A DNA stretch of 64,000 nt from XBB1006 sp051877515 (GCA_051877515.1 JBJEIY010000010.1:106646-170645); one strand, 5' to 3'. Positions 1-8,206 are shown, counted from the first letter of the stretch. Notes: generated from the sequence alone by a model not told the origin. Numbers and translations are program-made.

Positions 1-264
1 AATTTCACTTTACAATTCAGTACCGGAAATTACAATACGATGACGAAAATTCTTTCTGATCTGACAAATGGAGAATATCGCTGCTCGCTGGGAAATGTAC
101 AATGTTCGTCAGAAAACGGAAATGTTTTGAATGGACGGGTTTCTGTAAATGCGACAGCTACCTTTTATGAAACAATGGTTGGGGGGACTTCGGATTCACT
201 CTTGCCACAAGACAGCAGTGAGAGTCGGACAGGGGACGGTTCCCTGTCCGACGAAAGTCAATAA
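1..264 (+). CDS. 3' end of a PilO-like protein (5' truncated)
   Basis: The frame is open from base 1 and stops at 262-264, so only the C-terminal 87 residues of a longer protein are present. The piece has alternating beta-strand and helix character (a FTLQFSTGNYNTM stretch, then a strand ending VSVNATATFYE). That resembles the C-terminal ferredoxin-like domain of PilO/GspM-type pilus or secretion assembly proteins, but the fragment is too short to be sure. The last 15 or so codons (SRTGDGSLSDESQ) lie inside a REP-like palindrome, so the end of the protein appears to have been rewritten by that repeat. No partner gene is visible because the window starts here. Confidence 0.5.
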   Translation, partial: NFTLQFSTGNYNTMTKILSDLTNGEYRCSLGNVQCSSENGNVLNGRVSVNATATFYETMVGGTSDSLLPQDSSESRTGDGSLSDESQ

Positions 265-295
265 AAGTCGGACAGAGAACCGTCCCCTGTCCGAC
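224..295. repeat. Inverted pair of REP-like palindromic elements
   Basis: Two 29-bp units, 224-252 and 267-295, lie in inverted orientation around a 14-bp spacer. Each is itself a near palindrome with arms GTCGGACAGGG and CCCTGTCCGAC around a GACGGTT core. Unit 1 and the reverse complement of unit 2 differ at one base. The core GGGGACGGTT within a CGGACAG palindrome matches a REP-type repeat dispersed in many anaerobe genomes. The first unit supplies the last codons and the stop region of the upstream frame. The pair can fold into a large cruciform or RNA hairpin and may terminate upstream transcription before the hydrogenase operon. No second copy was seen in this window. Confidence 0.8.
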
Positions 296-331
296 GTTGT
301 AAAATTGTTAACATCTGAAGGAGGTAACGTC

Positions 332-568
332 ATGAAGGTTACGGTATGTATTGGGAGTTCCTGTCATTTGAAGGGGTCCCGGCAGGTGGTGGAAAAGCTG
401 AAAAAACTGGTGGCGGAACATCAACTGGAAGACCGGGTAGAGATGAATGGCACCTTTTGTCTTGGAAACTGCCAGAAGGGTGTATGTGTAACCCTGGACG
501 GAGAATTGTTTTCTGTTACACCGGACACTACCCGGGATTTTTTTGAAGAGCATATTTTAAATTTATAG
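332..568 (+). CDS. Thioredoxin-fold [2Fe-2S] ferredoxin (HydC/NuoE-like)
   Basis: A 78-residue protein starting at ATG 332 behind a clear GAAGGAGG. Cys6, Cys11, Cys43 and Cys47 form the C-x4-C ... C-x3-C pattern of the thioredoxin-like [2Fe-2S] domain found in NuoE/HydC subunits and stand-alone ferredoxins. It is expected to be a cytosolic electron carrier. It is the first gene of a tight run with a sensory-type hydrogenase, a phosphatase and a catalytic-type hydrogenase, 9 bp from the next gene, so it probably moves electrons to or from one of those hydrogenases. The fold and cofactor are fairly sure; the partner is inferred from position. Confidence 0.85.
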   Translation: MKVTVCIGSSCHLKGSRQVVEKLKKLVAEHQLEDRVEMNGTFCLGNCQKGVCVTLDGELFSVTPDTTRDFFEEHILNL

Positions 569-577
569 GAGTACTTT

Positions 578-2254
578 ATGGGTAATTTTCTTAGGCCGAA
601 AAAATCAAGTTGCAGGAATTGCTGTAATTGTATTCGTCATTGTCCGGTAAAAGCGATCCGATTTTCGGGTGGGCAGGCGAATATCATAGAGAATGAGTGT
701 ATTTTATGCGGTCAGTGTTTTGTTGCCTGTCCACAGGGAGCAAAAGAGATTGCTGATGATAAAGAAAGGGTTAAGATCCTTTTACAGGAAAATGAAATGG
801 TGGTTGCCTCGTTAGATCCATCCTTTATTGCTTATTGGGAGGGGATTGGTATTGAGGGCATGAGCAAAGCCTTAAAGAAGCTGGGATTTGCGGATGCAAA
901 AGAGGCGGCAAAAGGAGCAGCCATTGTAAAGCGGGAATACGAAAGGATTCTCCGGGAAGAAAAACCGGATGTATTGATTTCTTCTGCCTGTCATGCGGTG
1001 AATCTTCTGATCCAGAAGCATTATCAGTTTGCGGTCCCGTTTCTGGCAAATGTCATATCACCCATGCAGGCCCATTCGATTCAGATTAAAAAACAGAATC
1101 CGGAAGCGAAAACCGTTTTTATCGGTCCCTGTATTGCCAGAAAGGATGAAGGCGAGCACTATAAAGGCATTGTAGATGCGGTGTTGACTTTTGAAGAGCT
1201 GGATCGGATGCTTCAGGAGGCGGGGATTGAACCGGAGCCGGAAATGGATATTACACCAAAGAGCAGGGAAAGATTATTTGCAACAGCCGGTGGCGTGATA
1301 AAAACCATGGATTGCGAAGAGGATGGCTATACCTACATGGTCGTTGACGGAGCGAAGAACTGTGTAGAGGTGTTAAAAGAGATACAGGCGGGGCATGTAC
1401 ATAAGTGTTTTCTTGAGATGAGTGTATGTAGCGGAAGCTGCAGTCATGGTCCCATTATGGAAAAATATAAAAACCATCCTGTTCAGAATTATCAGAACAT
1501 TGTAAACTATGCGGGAAAAGAGGGCTTTGAAGTTGAAGATCTGGCTAAGCCGGAGAAAAGAAAGCTTTATAGCATGATTGAACAGGAGGCCATCATTCCT
1601 ACCGAGGAACAGATTCGTGAAATTTTGGTTCAAATGGGAAAAACCAGTGCCAATCAGGAGTTTAACTGCGGTTCCTGCGGATTTAATACCTGCCGGGAAA
1701 AGGCAGTTGCGATTTTTCAGGGAAAGGCAGAGGCATCTACCTGTTTGCCGTTTTTAAAGGATAAGGCGGAAAGCTTTTCCGGAAGCATCATTAATAATAC
1801 GCCGAATGCCATTATTTTGTTAAACGAAAATCTTGAGGTACAGCAATTGAATAAATCGGCCTGTGAGCTTTTGAACATGAAAAGCCCTGCTGCAATTGTA
1901 GGGGAGCAGGTGGTACGAATTCTGGACCCCAGGGATTTTATGGAAGTGTTGAATAGCGGAATATCCATCCGGGATAAACGAACCTATCTTCCGGAGTATC
2001 GGAAGTATGTGGAAGAAAGCATTATCTACGACCCGGAATACAAGAATCTTCTTTGCATTATGCGGGATATTACCCAGGAAGAAGAAGAAAGAGAGAAAAA
2101 AGAAGAGATCTGCCGTTCTACCATCGAGGTTGCGGACCGGGTAGTGGAAAAGCAGATGCGTATCGTACAGGAGATCGCCTCCCTGCTGGGAGAAACTGCA
2201 GCAGAGACGAAGATTGCGCTTACGAAATTAAAGGAGTCGGTAAAGGATGAATAA
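578..2254 (+). CDS. Sensory-type [FeFe] hydrogenase (HydS-like) with PAS-like C-terminus
   Basis: 558 residues. Order of parts: two [4Fe-4S] ferredoxin motifs at 12-22 and 41-51, the H-cluster domain at about 75-335, an FeS domain with C364, C367, C372 and C389, a PAS-like region at about 398-495 and a coiled tail. H-cluster motifs are SSACHA (135-140), GPC (183-185) and EMSVCSGSC (280-288), so the cluster ligands are kept. The first Cys of the usual TSCCP motif, which relays protons in fast hydrogenases, is Ala137. This substitution marks the putatively sensory HydS group, thought to report H2 or redox state rather than turn over H2 quickly. It overlaps the next gene, a SpoIIE/PP2C phosphatase, by 8 bp, which supports an output through protein dephosphorylation. 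The sensing role is inferred. Confidence 0.88.
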   Translation: MGNFLRPKKSSCRNCCNCIRHCPVKAIRFSGGQANIIENECILCGQCFVACPQGAKEIADDKERVKILLQENEMVVASLDPSFIAYWEGIGIEGMSKALKKLGFADAKEAAKGAAIVKREYERILREEKPDVLISSACHAVNLLIQKHYQFAVPFLANVISPMQAHSIQIKKQNPEAKTVFIGPCIARKDEGEHYKGIVDAVLTFEELDRMLQEAGIEPEPEMDITPKSRERLFATAGGVIKTMDCEEDGYTYMVVDGAKNCVEVLKEIQAGHVHKCFLEMSVCSGSCSHGPIMEKYKNHPVQNYQNIVNYAGKEGFEVEDLAKPEKRKLYSMIEQEAIIPTEEQIREILVQMGKTSANQEFNCGSCGFNTCREKAVAIFQGKAEASTCLPFLKDKAESFSGSIINNTPNAIILLNENLEVQQLNKSACELLNMKSPAAIVGEQVVRILDPRDFMEVLNSGISIRDKRTYLPEYRKYVEESIIYDPEYKNLLCIMRDITQEEEEREKKEEICRSTIEVADRVVEKQMRIVQEIASLLGETAAETKIALTKLKESVKDE

Positions 2255-3419
2255 TTTATGCGCTGATATCGGTTACAGAAGTCTCATCAAATACGGAGAA
2301 CAGCTTTGCGGAGATCGGGTAATGATCTGCCCGCAGGGTGAGGATTCCATGGTTGTGGTTCTGGCAGATGGACTGGGCAGCGGGGTGAAAGCCAATATCC
2401 TTTCCACTCTGACATCCAAAATGATCTCCACCATGGTGGCCGAGAATCTTTCCATTGATGAGTGTGTGAAAACCATGGCAGCTACCCTTCCGGTGTGTAA
2501 GGAACGGGAGATTGCTTACTCTACCTTTACCATCATCCGGTTAGTGAACAACGAAGAGGCGGAGATCATTCAGTACGATAATCCCATGGTCATCCTGCTG
2601 CGGGATGGTAAGAATTACGAGTTTCCCGTAGATGAACGGAACATTGAAGGGAAGAAGATCTATGCATCCAGAGTCAAACTGAAGGAAAACGACGTTTTCA
2701 TCATGATGAGTGACGGAGTAATCCATGCCGGTGTGGGCATGAAACTGAATTTTGGCTGGGAACGGAAGGATATCATTCCGTTTATGGAAACTTTTTTTGA
2801 TGTGGGCTTTACTGCCAAAACACTTACAACCGTGCTTTTGGATGAGTGCAACCGGCTTTATGACGGACGTCCCGGAGATGATACCACCGTGTGCACTATC
2901 CGGATCCGTAAACGTGAGCCCATGAATCTTTTGATCGGCCCTCCGGCTAATGAGGATGACTGCGATAAGATGATGTCCCTTTTCTTTGCAAAAGAGGGAA
3001 AACACATTGTCTGCGGTGGAACAACCTCCACCATAGCAGCCAGATATTTGGGCAAAAACTTGAAGCCGGTTCTGGAGTTTTCAGATCCGGATGTGCCGCC
3101 CATCGCCGAATTGGAAGGGGTTGACCTGGTTACAGAGGGTGTGATCACCATTAACAAGGTATTGAGTTATGCCAAAGATTATCTGGAAACGAATGAATCC
3201 TATTCCCATTGGGGATATAAGAAGGATGGTGCATCCAGGATCAGCAGGATGTTGTTTGAAGAAGCAACCGATATCAATTTCTTTGTGGGTCGTGCCGTGA
3301 ATCCGGCCCACCAGAATCCAAACCTACCCATTAACTTCAGTATTAAGATGCGTCTGGTGGATGAACTGGCCGAATGCCTGAAAAAGATGGGAAAACGGAT
3401 TAAAGTCAGTTATTTTTAG
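2247..3419 (+). CDS. SpoIIE/PP2C-family serine phosphatase
   Basis: 390 residues. The first 220 or so carry PP2C-type metal-binding motifs: ADGLGSG near residue 41, MMSDGV near 152 and GDDTTV near 210. The remaining 170 residues are an extension without a motif I recognise; it has the GIITINK-like strand and helix pattern seen in phosphatases next to sensory hydrogenases. The start overlaps the end of the sensory hydrogenase gene by 8 bp, so the two are translationally coupled and probably act as sensor and output. The substrate is unknown; phospho-Ser/Thr proteins are expected. No kinase is present in the window. Confidence 0.85.
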   Translation: MNNLCADIGYRSLIKYGEQLCGDRVMICPQGEDSMVVVLADGLGSGVKANILSTLTSKMISTMVAENLSIDECVKTMAATLPVCKEREIAYSTFTIIRLVNNEEAEIIQYDNPMVILLRDGKNYEFPVDERNIEGKKIYASRVKLKENDVFIMMSDGVIHAGVGMKLNFGWERKDIIPFMETFFDVGFTAKTLTTVLLDECNRLYDGRPGDDTTVCTIRIRKREPMNLLIGPPANEDDCDKMMSLFFAKEGKHIVCGGTTSTIAARYLGKNLKPVLEFSDPDVPPIAELEGVDLVTEGVITINKVLSYAKDYLETNESYSHWGYKKDGASRISRMLFEEATDINFFVGRAVNPAHQNPNLPINFSIKMRLVDELAECLKKMGKRIKVSYF

Positions 3420-3441
3420 GAAATCGGAGTATACAGGGAAA

Positions 3442-4860
3442 ATGAAAAAGTTTGATACCAGAGTGCAGAAGATCAAATACCAGGTTTTACGCGAGGTGGC
3501 ACGCCATGCATGGAAGGGCACACTCACGGAAGGGATTTTTGACATTCCCAAAACCATTATACCGAATAATGTCCCTACCATGCGGTGCTGTGTTTATAAG
3601 GAGCGTGCCATTGTAGGAGAACGGGTTAAGATGGCCATGGGCGGGCTGGAAGATCATCCCCATGTCATTCAGGTTATTGATATTGCCTGCGATGAATGTC
3701 CGGCTGCCGGATATGAGGTAGGGGAGCATTGCAGGGGATGCCTGGCGCATCGGTGCGAGGCAGCTTGCCATTTTGGCGCAATTTCTTTCGATGAGAATCA
3801 GAAGGCTCACATTGACAAATCAAAATGTAAAAACTGTGGAGCCTGTGCAAGATCATGTCCTTATTTTGCCATTCAGAACCGGCAGCGTCCCTGTATGGTA
3901 GCCTGCAAGGCCGGAGCCATCGGCATGGATGAAAATACGGCAGCCTGCATTGATTACGACAAATGTATTTCCTGCGGAGCCTGTGTGTATATGTGCCCCT
4001 TTGGCGCTATTACGGACAAATCCTATATTCTGGATGTTGTGGAAATGTTAAAACAAAAGGAGCAGACAAAGGTATATGCCATTGTGGCACCGTCCATTTC
4101 CAGTCAATTTTCCTATGCAAAGCTGGGACAGGTTGTGGCTGGTATCAAGCAGCTTGGTTTCCACACTGTGATTGAAGCGGCGCTGGGTGCGGACATGGTG
4201 GCGGTAAAAGAGGCCAAAGAGCTGGCAGAGAAAGGCTTTCTTACCAGTTCCTGCTGTCCGGCATTTGTACAGTTTATTAAAAATGAATTTCCACAGCTTT
4301 CGGATAAAATTTCACATAATTATTCCCCTATGGCTGAGTTAGCGAAGTATATCAAGAAAACCCACGGGGACTGCAAGGTAGTGTTTATCGGACCCTGCAC
4401 GGCCAAGAAGGCAGAGATACAGCGGGAAGATGTGGCAGCTTATGTGGATAGCGTGCTCACCTTTGAGGAATTGCAGGCATTGATAGACAGCAGGGATATC
4501 GACCTGACAACCTTGGAGGAAGATGTGCTGGACAATGCATCTTATTATGGACGCATTTTTGCCAGAAGCGGAGGACTTACGGATGCGGTGGCAGAGAGTC
4601 TGAAAGAGCAGGGAATTGATTTTACTCCGACAGCCACGGTATGTAACGGTATCGAGGAATGCAGGGCGGCACTGATGAAAGCGGCCCATGGTGTGGATGT
4701 TGGTAACTTCATTGAAGGAATGGCCTGTGTGGGAGGCTGTATTGGAGGCGCCGGTTGTCTCACCCATGAGGCGAAAGACAAAAACGATGTAGATAAATAC
4801 GGAAGAGAGGCTATGGAGAAATCCATTTTGGAAGCCGTCAGTGTGCTGGATGAATTCTAA
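3442..4860 (+). CDS. Monomeric [FeFe] hydrogenase, catalytic type
   Basis: 472 residues. The N-terminal 190 or so are rich in cysteine, including two classic [4Fe-4S] motifs (CKNCGACARSCP at about 129-140 and CISCGACVYMCP at about 175-186) and additional upstream cysteines. The H-cluster domain has TSSCCPAF (268-275, both Cys present), GPCTAKK (317-323) and GMACVGGCIGG near the C-terminus. Unlike the sensory-type hydrogenase two genes upstream, the proton-relay Cys is kept, so this one should evolve or oxidise H2 in the cytosol. The GPCxAKK form suggests a group B-type enzyme. It ends the hydrogenase operon and is followed by a hairpin at 4907-4950. Confidence 0.9.
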   Translation: MKKFDTRVQKIKYQVLREVARHAWKGTLTEGIFDIPKTIIPNNVPTMRCCVYKERAIVGERVKMAMGGLEDHPHVIQVIDIACDECPAAGYEVGEHCRGCLAHRCEAACHFGAISFDENQKAHIDKSKCKNCGACARSCPYFAIQNRQRPCMVACKAGAIGMDENTAACIDYDKCISCGACVYMCPFGAITDKSYILDVVEMLKQKEQTKVYAIVAPSISSQFSYAKLGQVVAGIKQLGFHTVIEAALGADMVAVKEAKELAEKGFLTSSCCPAFVQFIKNEFPQLSDKISHNYSPMAELAKYIKKTHGDCKVVFIGPCTAKKAEIQREDVAAYVDSVLTFEELQALIDSRDIDLTTLEEDVLDNASYYGRIFARSGGLTDAVAESLKEQGIDFTPTATVCNGIEECRAALMKAAHGVDVGNFIEGMACVGGCIGGAGCLTHEAKDKNDVDKYGREAMEKSILEAVSVLDEF

Positions 4861-4906
4861 TCTCTCAGCGCAGAGCAGAGGGAAAATGCTGCTTGCGTAA
4901 AAAATA

Positions 4907-4950
4907 GGAGGGTGTTTCCAAAGTTTTTTGTGACTTTGGAGACACCCTCC
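4907..4950. terminator. Bidirectional Rho-independent terminator
   Basis: A long stem with arms GGAGGGTGT-TTCCAAAGT and ACTTTGGA-GACACCCTCC, one bulged pair, and a short T-rich loop. On the - strand it is followed by a run of six T (complement of 4899-4904), giving a good terminator for the cotH operon. On the + strand it follows the hydrogenase gene by about 45 bp, with a weaker T tract. It separates the two convergent operons. Confidence 0.85.
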
Positions 4951-4961
4951 CGGTTGTTTTC

Positions 4962-6725
4962 CTAAAGTTGTTGCTGGCTGTCGCCGGGTGGCCAACCGCC
5001 TCCGTCATCGGATTGTTGCTGGCCGTCGCCGCCGTTGGGCTGTTCACTGCCGTCGCCGTTGTCGGACTGTTGCTTGCCGTTTCCGTCGCCCGGTGGCCAA
5101 CCGCCGTCATCGCCGGGATGCCAACCGCCTCCGTCGCCGGAGCGTCCACCGCCCATTCCCATGGATCCCATGTCGCTGATGTTAAGCGTTCCGGCATCGA
5201 TCAGGGTGTCACTTTCCTGCGTATCCGAGGTGGAACCAATGGTGCCGTCAAGCTGTCCGCGGATGCTTTGGGCACGAAGCAGGCAGAATTCTTTCAGTGT
5301 AGAAATGCCGGTTTCAAATTCCTCATAGGTGCAGAATTTGGTCGGATCTTTCTCTACATAAGGCGAAATCATGGTGCGGACACGGTCTGTCATTTCCTCA
5401 AAATAGCCGCTGTCAAAATACTCAGAAAGAAACTCGGCCATGAATTGATGATAGAGCTGAGTATCGTTTTCATTTTCAAAAATCCATGCGATCATGGGCC
5501 GGTCCTGTGTATCTCCGCCTGATACGGGGGAATCAATGGGGTAATTCACAAGTTCCGTAGTATCCTCTGCAGCAAGGAATCCTCCAAAGGCAAGATTGTA
5601 GTCCCAGGGAATCATCTGCATCTGTCCGTCTTTTTCATACAGGTAGTAGTTATGGATCATAGAACCGGTATAGCTGTCAAAGTTCAACACAAAGTTATGA
5701 ACCACGAAGTATCGGATGACGGCTTCCACATCTACGGTATCCTCAAGATCCGTTCCCGTTGACAGGTTTTTCAACGATTGAATGAGACGCTTCTTGTCGC
5801 TGCTTGTGACATCTGTTTTCGCATTGTCAAAAATATTGGAATAACTTTCGATCTCTTCATCAATATACTTCAACAGAACATCGTCACTATCCATTTTCAT
5901 ACCGCCTCCGGGTTTGTCGGGGCGGCCGTCGGGCATGTTCCCGCCAGTTTCTTTTTCGTCCCCGGCATCGCCGTCGGAGGGGTCCCGGTTCTCCGGCATG
6001 GATGGAAAAGTCGGTATTTCCTCCTCGCTATCGCCGTTGTCAGGCCTTGGCATGTTCTGGAAGTCTTCCATATCAAAACCTTCTCCGTTTCCTCTGCCAC
6101 CGCCCATACTTTGGCTGTCCGGCTTATAGAGGTTTCCGTAATCCTTGCCGTAGTTTCTTTGCAAAAAGGAGTCCTCTACACCTTCCACTGCCAGATAGAG
6201 GCCCCAGTCCTCACCGTTTATGGTAATATACACATAGCTGCAAAGAGGAGCTGCAACACCCATTTTGTCCATCATCTGATAGCAGAGATAATCCTTCATA
6301 TAAGTGTTATCCTGGATGATATTATTCAGGCATAGTTTATCCAGCCCATAGTAGGTGTTGGTACTGTCATAATGGTCAAATTCAATTTTGAAACTATAGC
6401 GGTCAGAGTCGGATGCGGCAACCTGGGACAGCGAGGTGTTTCCTTTTCCGCGGATTGCTACATTTTTACACGCATCGTTATCAATGACAACGGTGCAGTC
6501 ATAGTAATCTTCGCTTTGACAGTTTTCTATGAATTCATCCCAGTCATCCATGAGGATGTCAATGGAATGTACCTTGGACGTATCAAACAGTCTGGTTTCA
6601 TAGCCCATTACCTGGGAGGCCTTTTGGACACCGAATTTATCTGCATTCACAAACAGAAGCGTCAGGACAAGTGTGACAGCAAGGACAACACAGCAAATTC
6701 GGTCAAAATGCTTATGTGTTGACAT
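4962..6725 (-). CDS. CotH-family protein kinase, membrane-anchored or secreted
   Basis: 587 residues with one N-terminal hydrophobic segment (about 10-27), suggesting an anchored or exported protein. The body matches CotH kinases: IRGKGNTSL near residue 92 (nucleotide-loop region) and IPWDYNLAFGG near 378 (catalytic Asp region). Acidic, Gly/Pro-rich insertions lie at about 210-280 and a C-terminal tail of about 65 residues is made of degenerate GGGWPPGD/QQSD repeats. CotH of Bacillus phosphorylates spore coat proteins; this domain also occurs beside DUF4956 and VTC genes outside coats, as here. A good ribosome binding site (AAGGAGG) precedes the start. It is third in the VTC-DUF4956-cotH operon, 11 bp after DUF4956. 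Confidence 0.87.
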   Translation of the reverse strand: MSTHKHFDRICCVVLAVTLVLTLLFVNADKFGVQKASQVMGYETRLFDTSKVHSIDILMDDWDEFIENCQSEDYYDCTVVIDNDACKNVAIRGKGNTSLSQVAASDSDRYSFKIEFDHYDSTNTYYGLDKLCLNNIIQDNTYMKDYLCYQMMDKMGVAAPLCSYVYITINGEDWGLYLAVEGVEDSFLQRNYGKDYGNLYKPDSQSMGGGRGNGEGFDMEDFQNMPRPDNGDSEEEIPTFPSMPENRDPSDGDAGDEKETGGNMPDGRPDKPGGGMKMDSDDVLLKYIDEEIESYSNIFDNAKTDVTSSDKKRLIQSLKNLSTGTDLEDTVDVEAVIRYFVVHNFVLNFDSYTGSMIHNYYLYEKDGQMQMIPWDYNLAFGGFLAAEDTTELVNYPIDSPVSGGDTQDRPMIAWIFENENDTQLYHQFMAEFLSEYFDSGYFEEMTDRVRTMISPYVEKDPTKFCTYEEFETGISTLKEFCLLRAQSIRGQLDGTIGSTSDTQESDTLIDAGTLNISDMGSMGMGGGRSGDGGGWHPGDDGGWPPGDGNGKQQSDNGDGSEQPNGGDGQQQSDDGGGWPPGDSQQQL

Positions 6726-6736
6726 ACCGCACCTCC

Positions 6737-7408
6737 TTATCCCATGTACTCGCCGTTATAGCTGACAAGTACCGCACTGTTGATTCCATCCATATCGGAC
6801 AGGGTATTGATGAAATCGGTATTGTCATTTTTCATGCGGATTTCCAAATTCAGTTCAATCAGACCTTTGGTAGCGGTCTTGCTTTTTACCACACATTTTT
6901 GTACCTGTTTGTCCAGATATTCCTTTGCATTTTTTTCGGACTCGGCATTTTCACAGGAAAGCACCACAATGTAAGGATTGAGGTGGGACTTCCGGTTGAC
7001 AAAGACCAGTAAAAACAAACCGATAAGGACACTGCCAATTACTGCAAGGGGAATCAAGCCGGCGGCCAGAACAATACCCACGGCAATGGACCAGAACAGG
7101 AACGCAATGTCAAGGGGTTCTTTGATGGCAGTACGGAAACGAACGATGGAAAGCGCACCCACCATACCGAGAGAAAGAACAACATTGGAGGTCACTGCCA
7201 GAATCACAACGGTTGTAATCATGGTAAGCGCCACGAGGGTGGTGCCAAAGCTGGAGGAATACATCACGCCCTGATAGGTCTTTTTGTAAATGAAAAAAAT
7301 AAACATGCCGATTCCAAAAGCCAGAATCAGCGCAATGCTCATGTCGAGAATACTCACACCGGTAATATTTTCTAAGAAACTTGATTTAAAGATATCATTA
7401 AAAGTCAT
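6737..7408 (-). CDS. DUF4956 membrane protein
   Basis: 223 residues with about four transmembrane segments in the first 135 (around 20-42, 50-70, 78-95 and 105-135) and a soluble C-terminal alpha/beta domain of about 85 residues. The conserved GMVGALSIVRFRTAIKEP stretch lies between membrane segments and is typical of DUF4956 proteins, which also resemble the membrane part of MgtC-like proteins. Function is unknown. It sits between the VTC-like gene and cotH, a recurring gene trio, so it may form a membrane complex with the polyphosphate polymerase domain protein. AAGGAGC lies before the start. Confidence 0.85.
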   Translation of the reverse strand: MTFNDIFKSSFLENITGVSILDMSIALILAFGIGMFIFFIYKKTYQGVMYSSSFGTTLVALTMITTVVILAVTSNVVLSLGMVGALSIVRFRTAIKEPLDIAFLFWSIAVGIVLAAGLIPLAVIGSVLIGLFLLVFVNRKSHLNPYIVVLSCENAESEKNAKEYLDKQVQKCVVKSKTATKGLIELNLEIRMKNDNTDFINTLSDMDGINSAVLVSYNGEYMG

Positions 7409-7463
7409 CTGATTTGCTCCTTTTCTTTTTTGCTTGATTGGGTTGCACCCGGTTTAAATTCTT

Positions 7464-8135
7464 TTAGCCATACATTCTGCATGCGGCGTATTTTGAAAAA
7501 GCACCTGCCCGGCAATGGGGAATCTGTACTACATCACGGATAATATCCGGCAGGTATTCATCCCATTTTACCTCAAGGATAATGGGGGAATCTCCTGTGG
7601 GTACGGTGACACAATCCGGATCCAGAAAATCGATGGATCCTAACCCTGTCCGGATATCGTAGTCCAGTGTTATCCGTACATTTCCGGGGGGAAATACAAA
7701 AGGTTCCCGGGTATAGTCTACGATGGTTTTCGGACGTAAGCCCTGGCTCATCATCTTGGAGTAAAGTTCCCGCAACAGTGGTTCTTCACTTTGAACCATC
7801 CAATGATAGTTCCCGTCAACAATAGTCTGGGCCTGCTCCTTTGTCAGGAGAGCACTTTCTTTGGCACATAGTCCGTTGAGCTTGTTCTTCTTTTCCAAAC
7901 GAATCAGCGATGTATCGTTATTGTAATAGCGGATACGGAATTTTTCACGGATATTTACACCGTTTATCTTTTCCCGCAAAGCTTTATCCGATGGGTTATC
8001 GAAGTATAGGCTGCGGACCAGATATTTTCCGTCCAAGGCATAGCCGTCATTTTTTGCTACCATGGAAAGCCGTTGGCGAAGCGTTAGCATGTCGCCATAG
8101 CCAATCTCGTGCTTCCATTCGTTTCGGTATTTCAT
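7464..8135 (-). CDS. VTC-domain (polyphosphate polymerase-like) protein
   Basis: 223 residues. The pattern of charged strands matches the VTC/triphosphate tunnel fold: RNEWKHEI at the N-terminus, YLVRSLYFDN, FRIRYYN, RLEKKNK, YTREPFV, and a late acidic strand PIILEVKWDEYLP. In yeast Vtc4 this fold makes polyphosphate from ATP; bacterial stand-alone versions are annotated as polyphosphate polymerase domain proteins, with activity mostly untested. It is first in the operon with DUF4956 and cotH, behind a promoter with two perfect 11-bp direct repeats (8209-8230) similar to those in front of the neighbouring response regulator gene. The start at 8135 has AAAGGAG upstream. Confidence 0.87.
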   Translation of the reverse strand: MKYRNEWKHEIGYGDMLTLRQRLSMVAKNDGYALDGKYLVRSLYFDNPSDKALREKINGVNIREKFRIRYYNNDTSLIRLEKKNKLNGLCAKESALLTKEQAQTIVDGNYHWMVQSEEPLLRELYSKMMSQGLRPKTIVDYTREPFVFPPGNVRITLDYDIRTGLGSIDFLDPDCVTVPTGDSPIILEVKWDEYLPDIIRDVVQIPHCRAGAFSKYAACRMYG

Positions 8136-8166
8136 GTTCCTGCTCCTTTCCTTTTGATATTAAGCA

Positions 8167-8206
8167 CAAAAAACTCCTGTACTTGAATGAGCTCATTGTA
8201 CAGGAG
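8167..8206 (-). terminator. Terminator of the two-component operon
   Basis: On the - strand, arms CTCCTGTAC and GTACAGGAG (8206-8198 with 8182-8174) enclose a second short palindrome AATGAGCTCATT, followed by six T. This ends transcription of the response regulator-kinase operon. The -10 box of the VTC promoter (8195-8200) lies inside the first arm, so transcripts starting from that promoter would lack half of the stem and escape termination. Confidence 0.75.

Noticed and set aside
40..264. Complete 74-residue gene starting at ATG 40
   Set aside because: The same frame is open back to base 1 with matching character, so this ATG is internal to a gene cut by the window edge.
224..295. Transposon inverted repeats
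   Set aside because: The palindromes are too close together to enclose a gene and fit a REP-type pair better.
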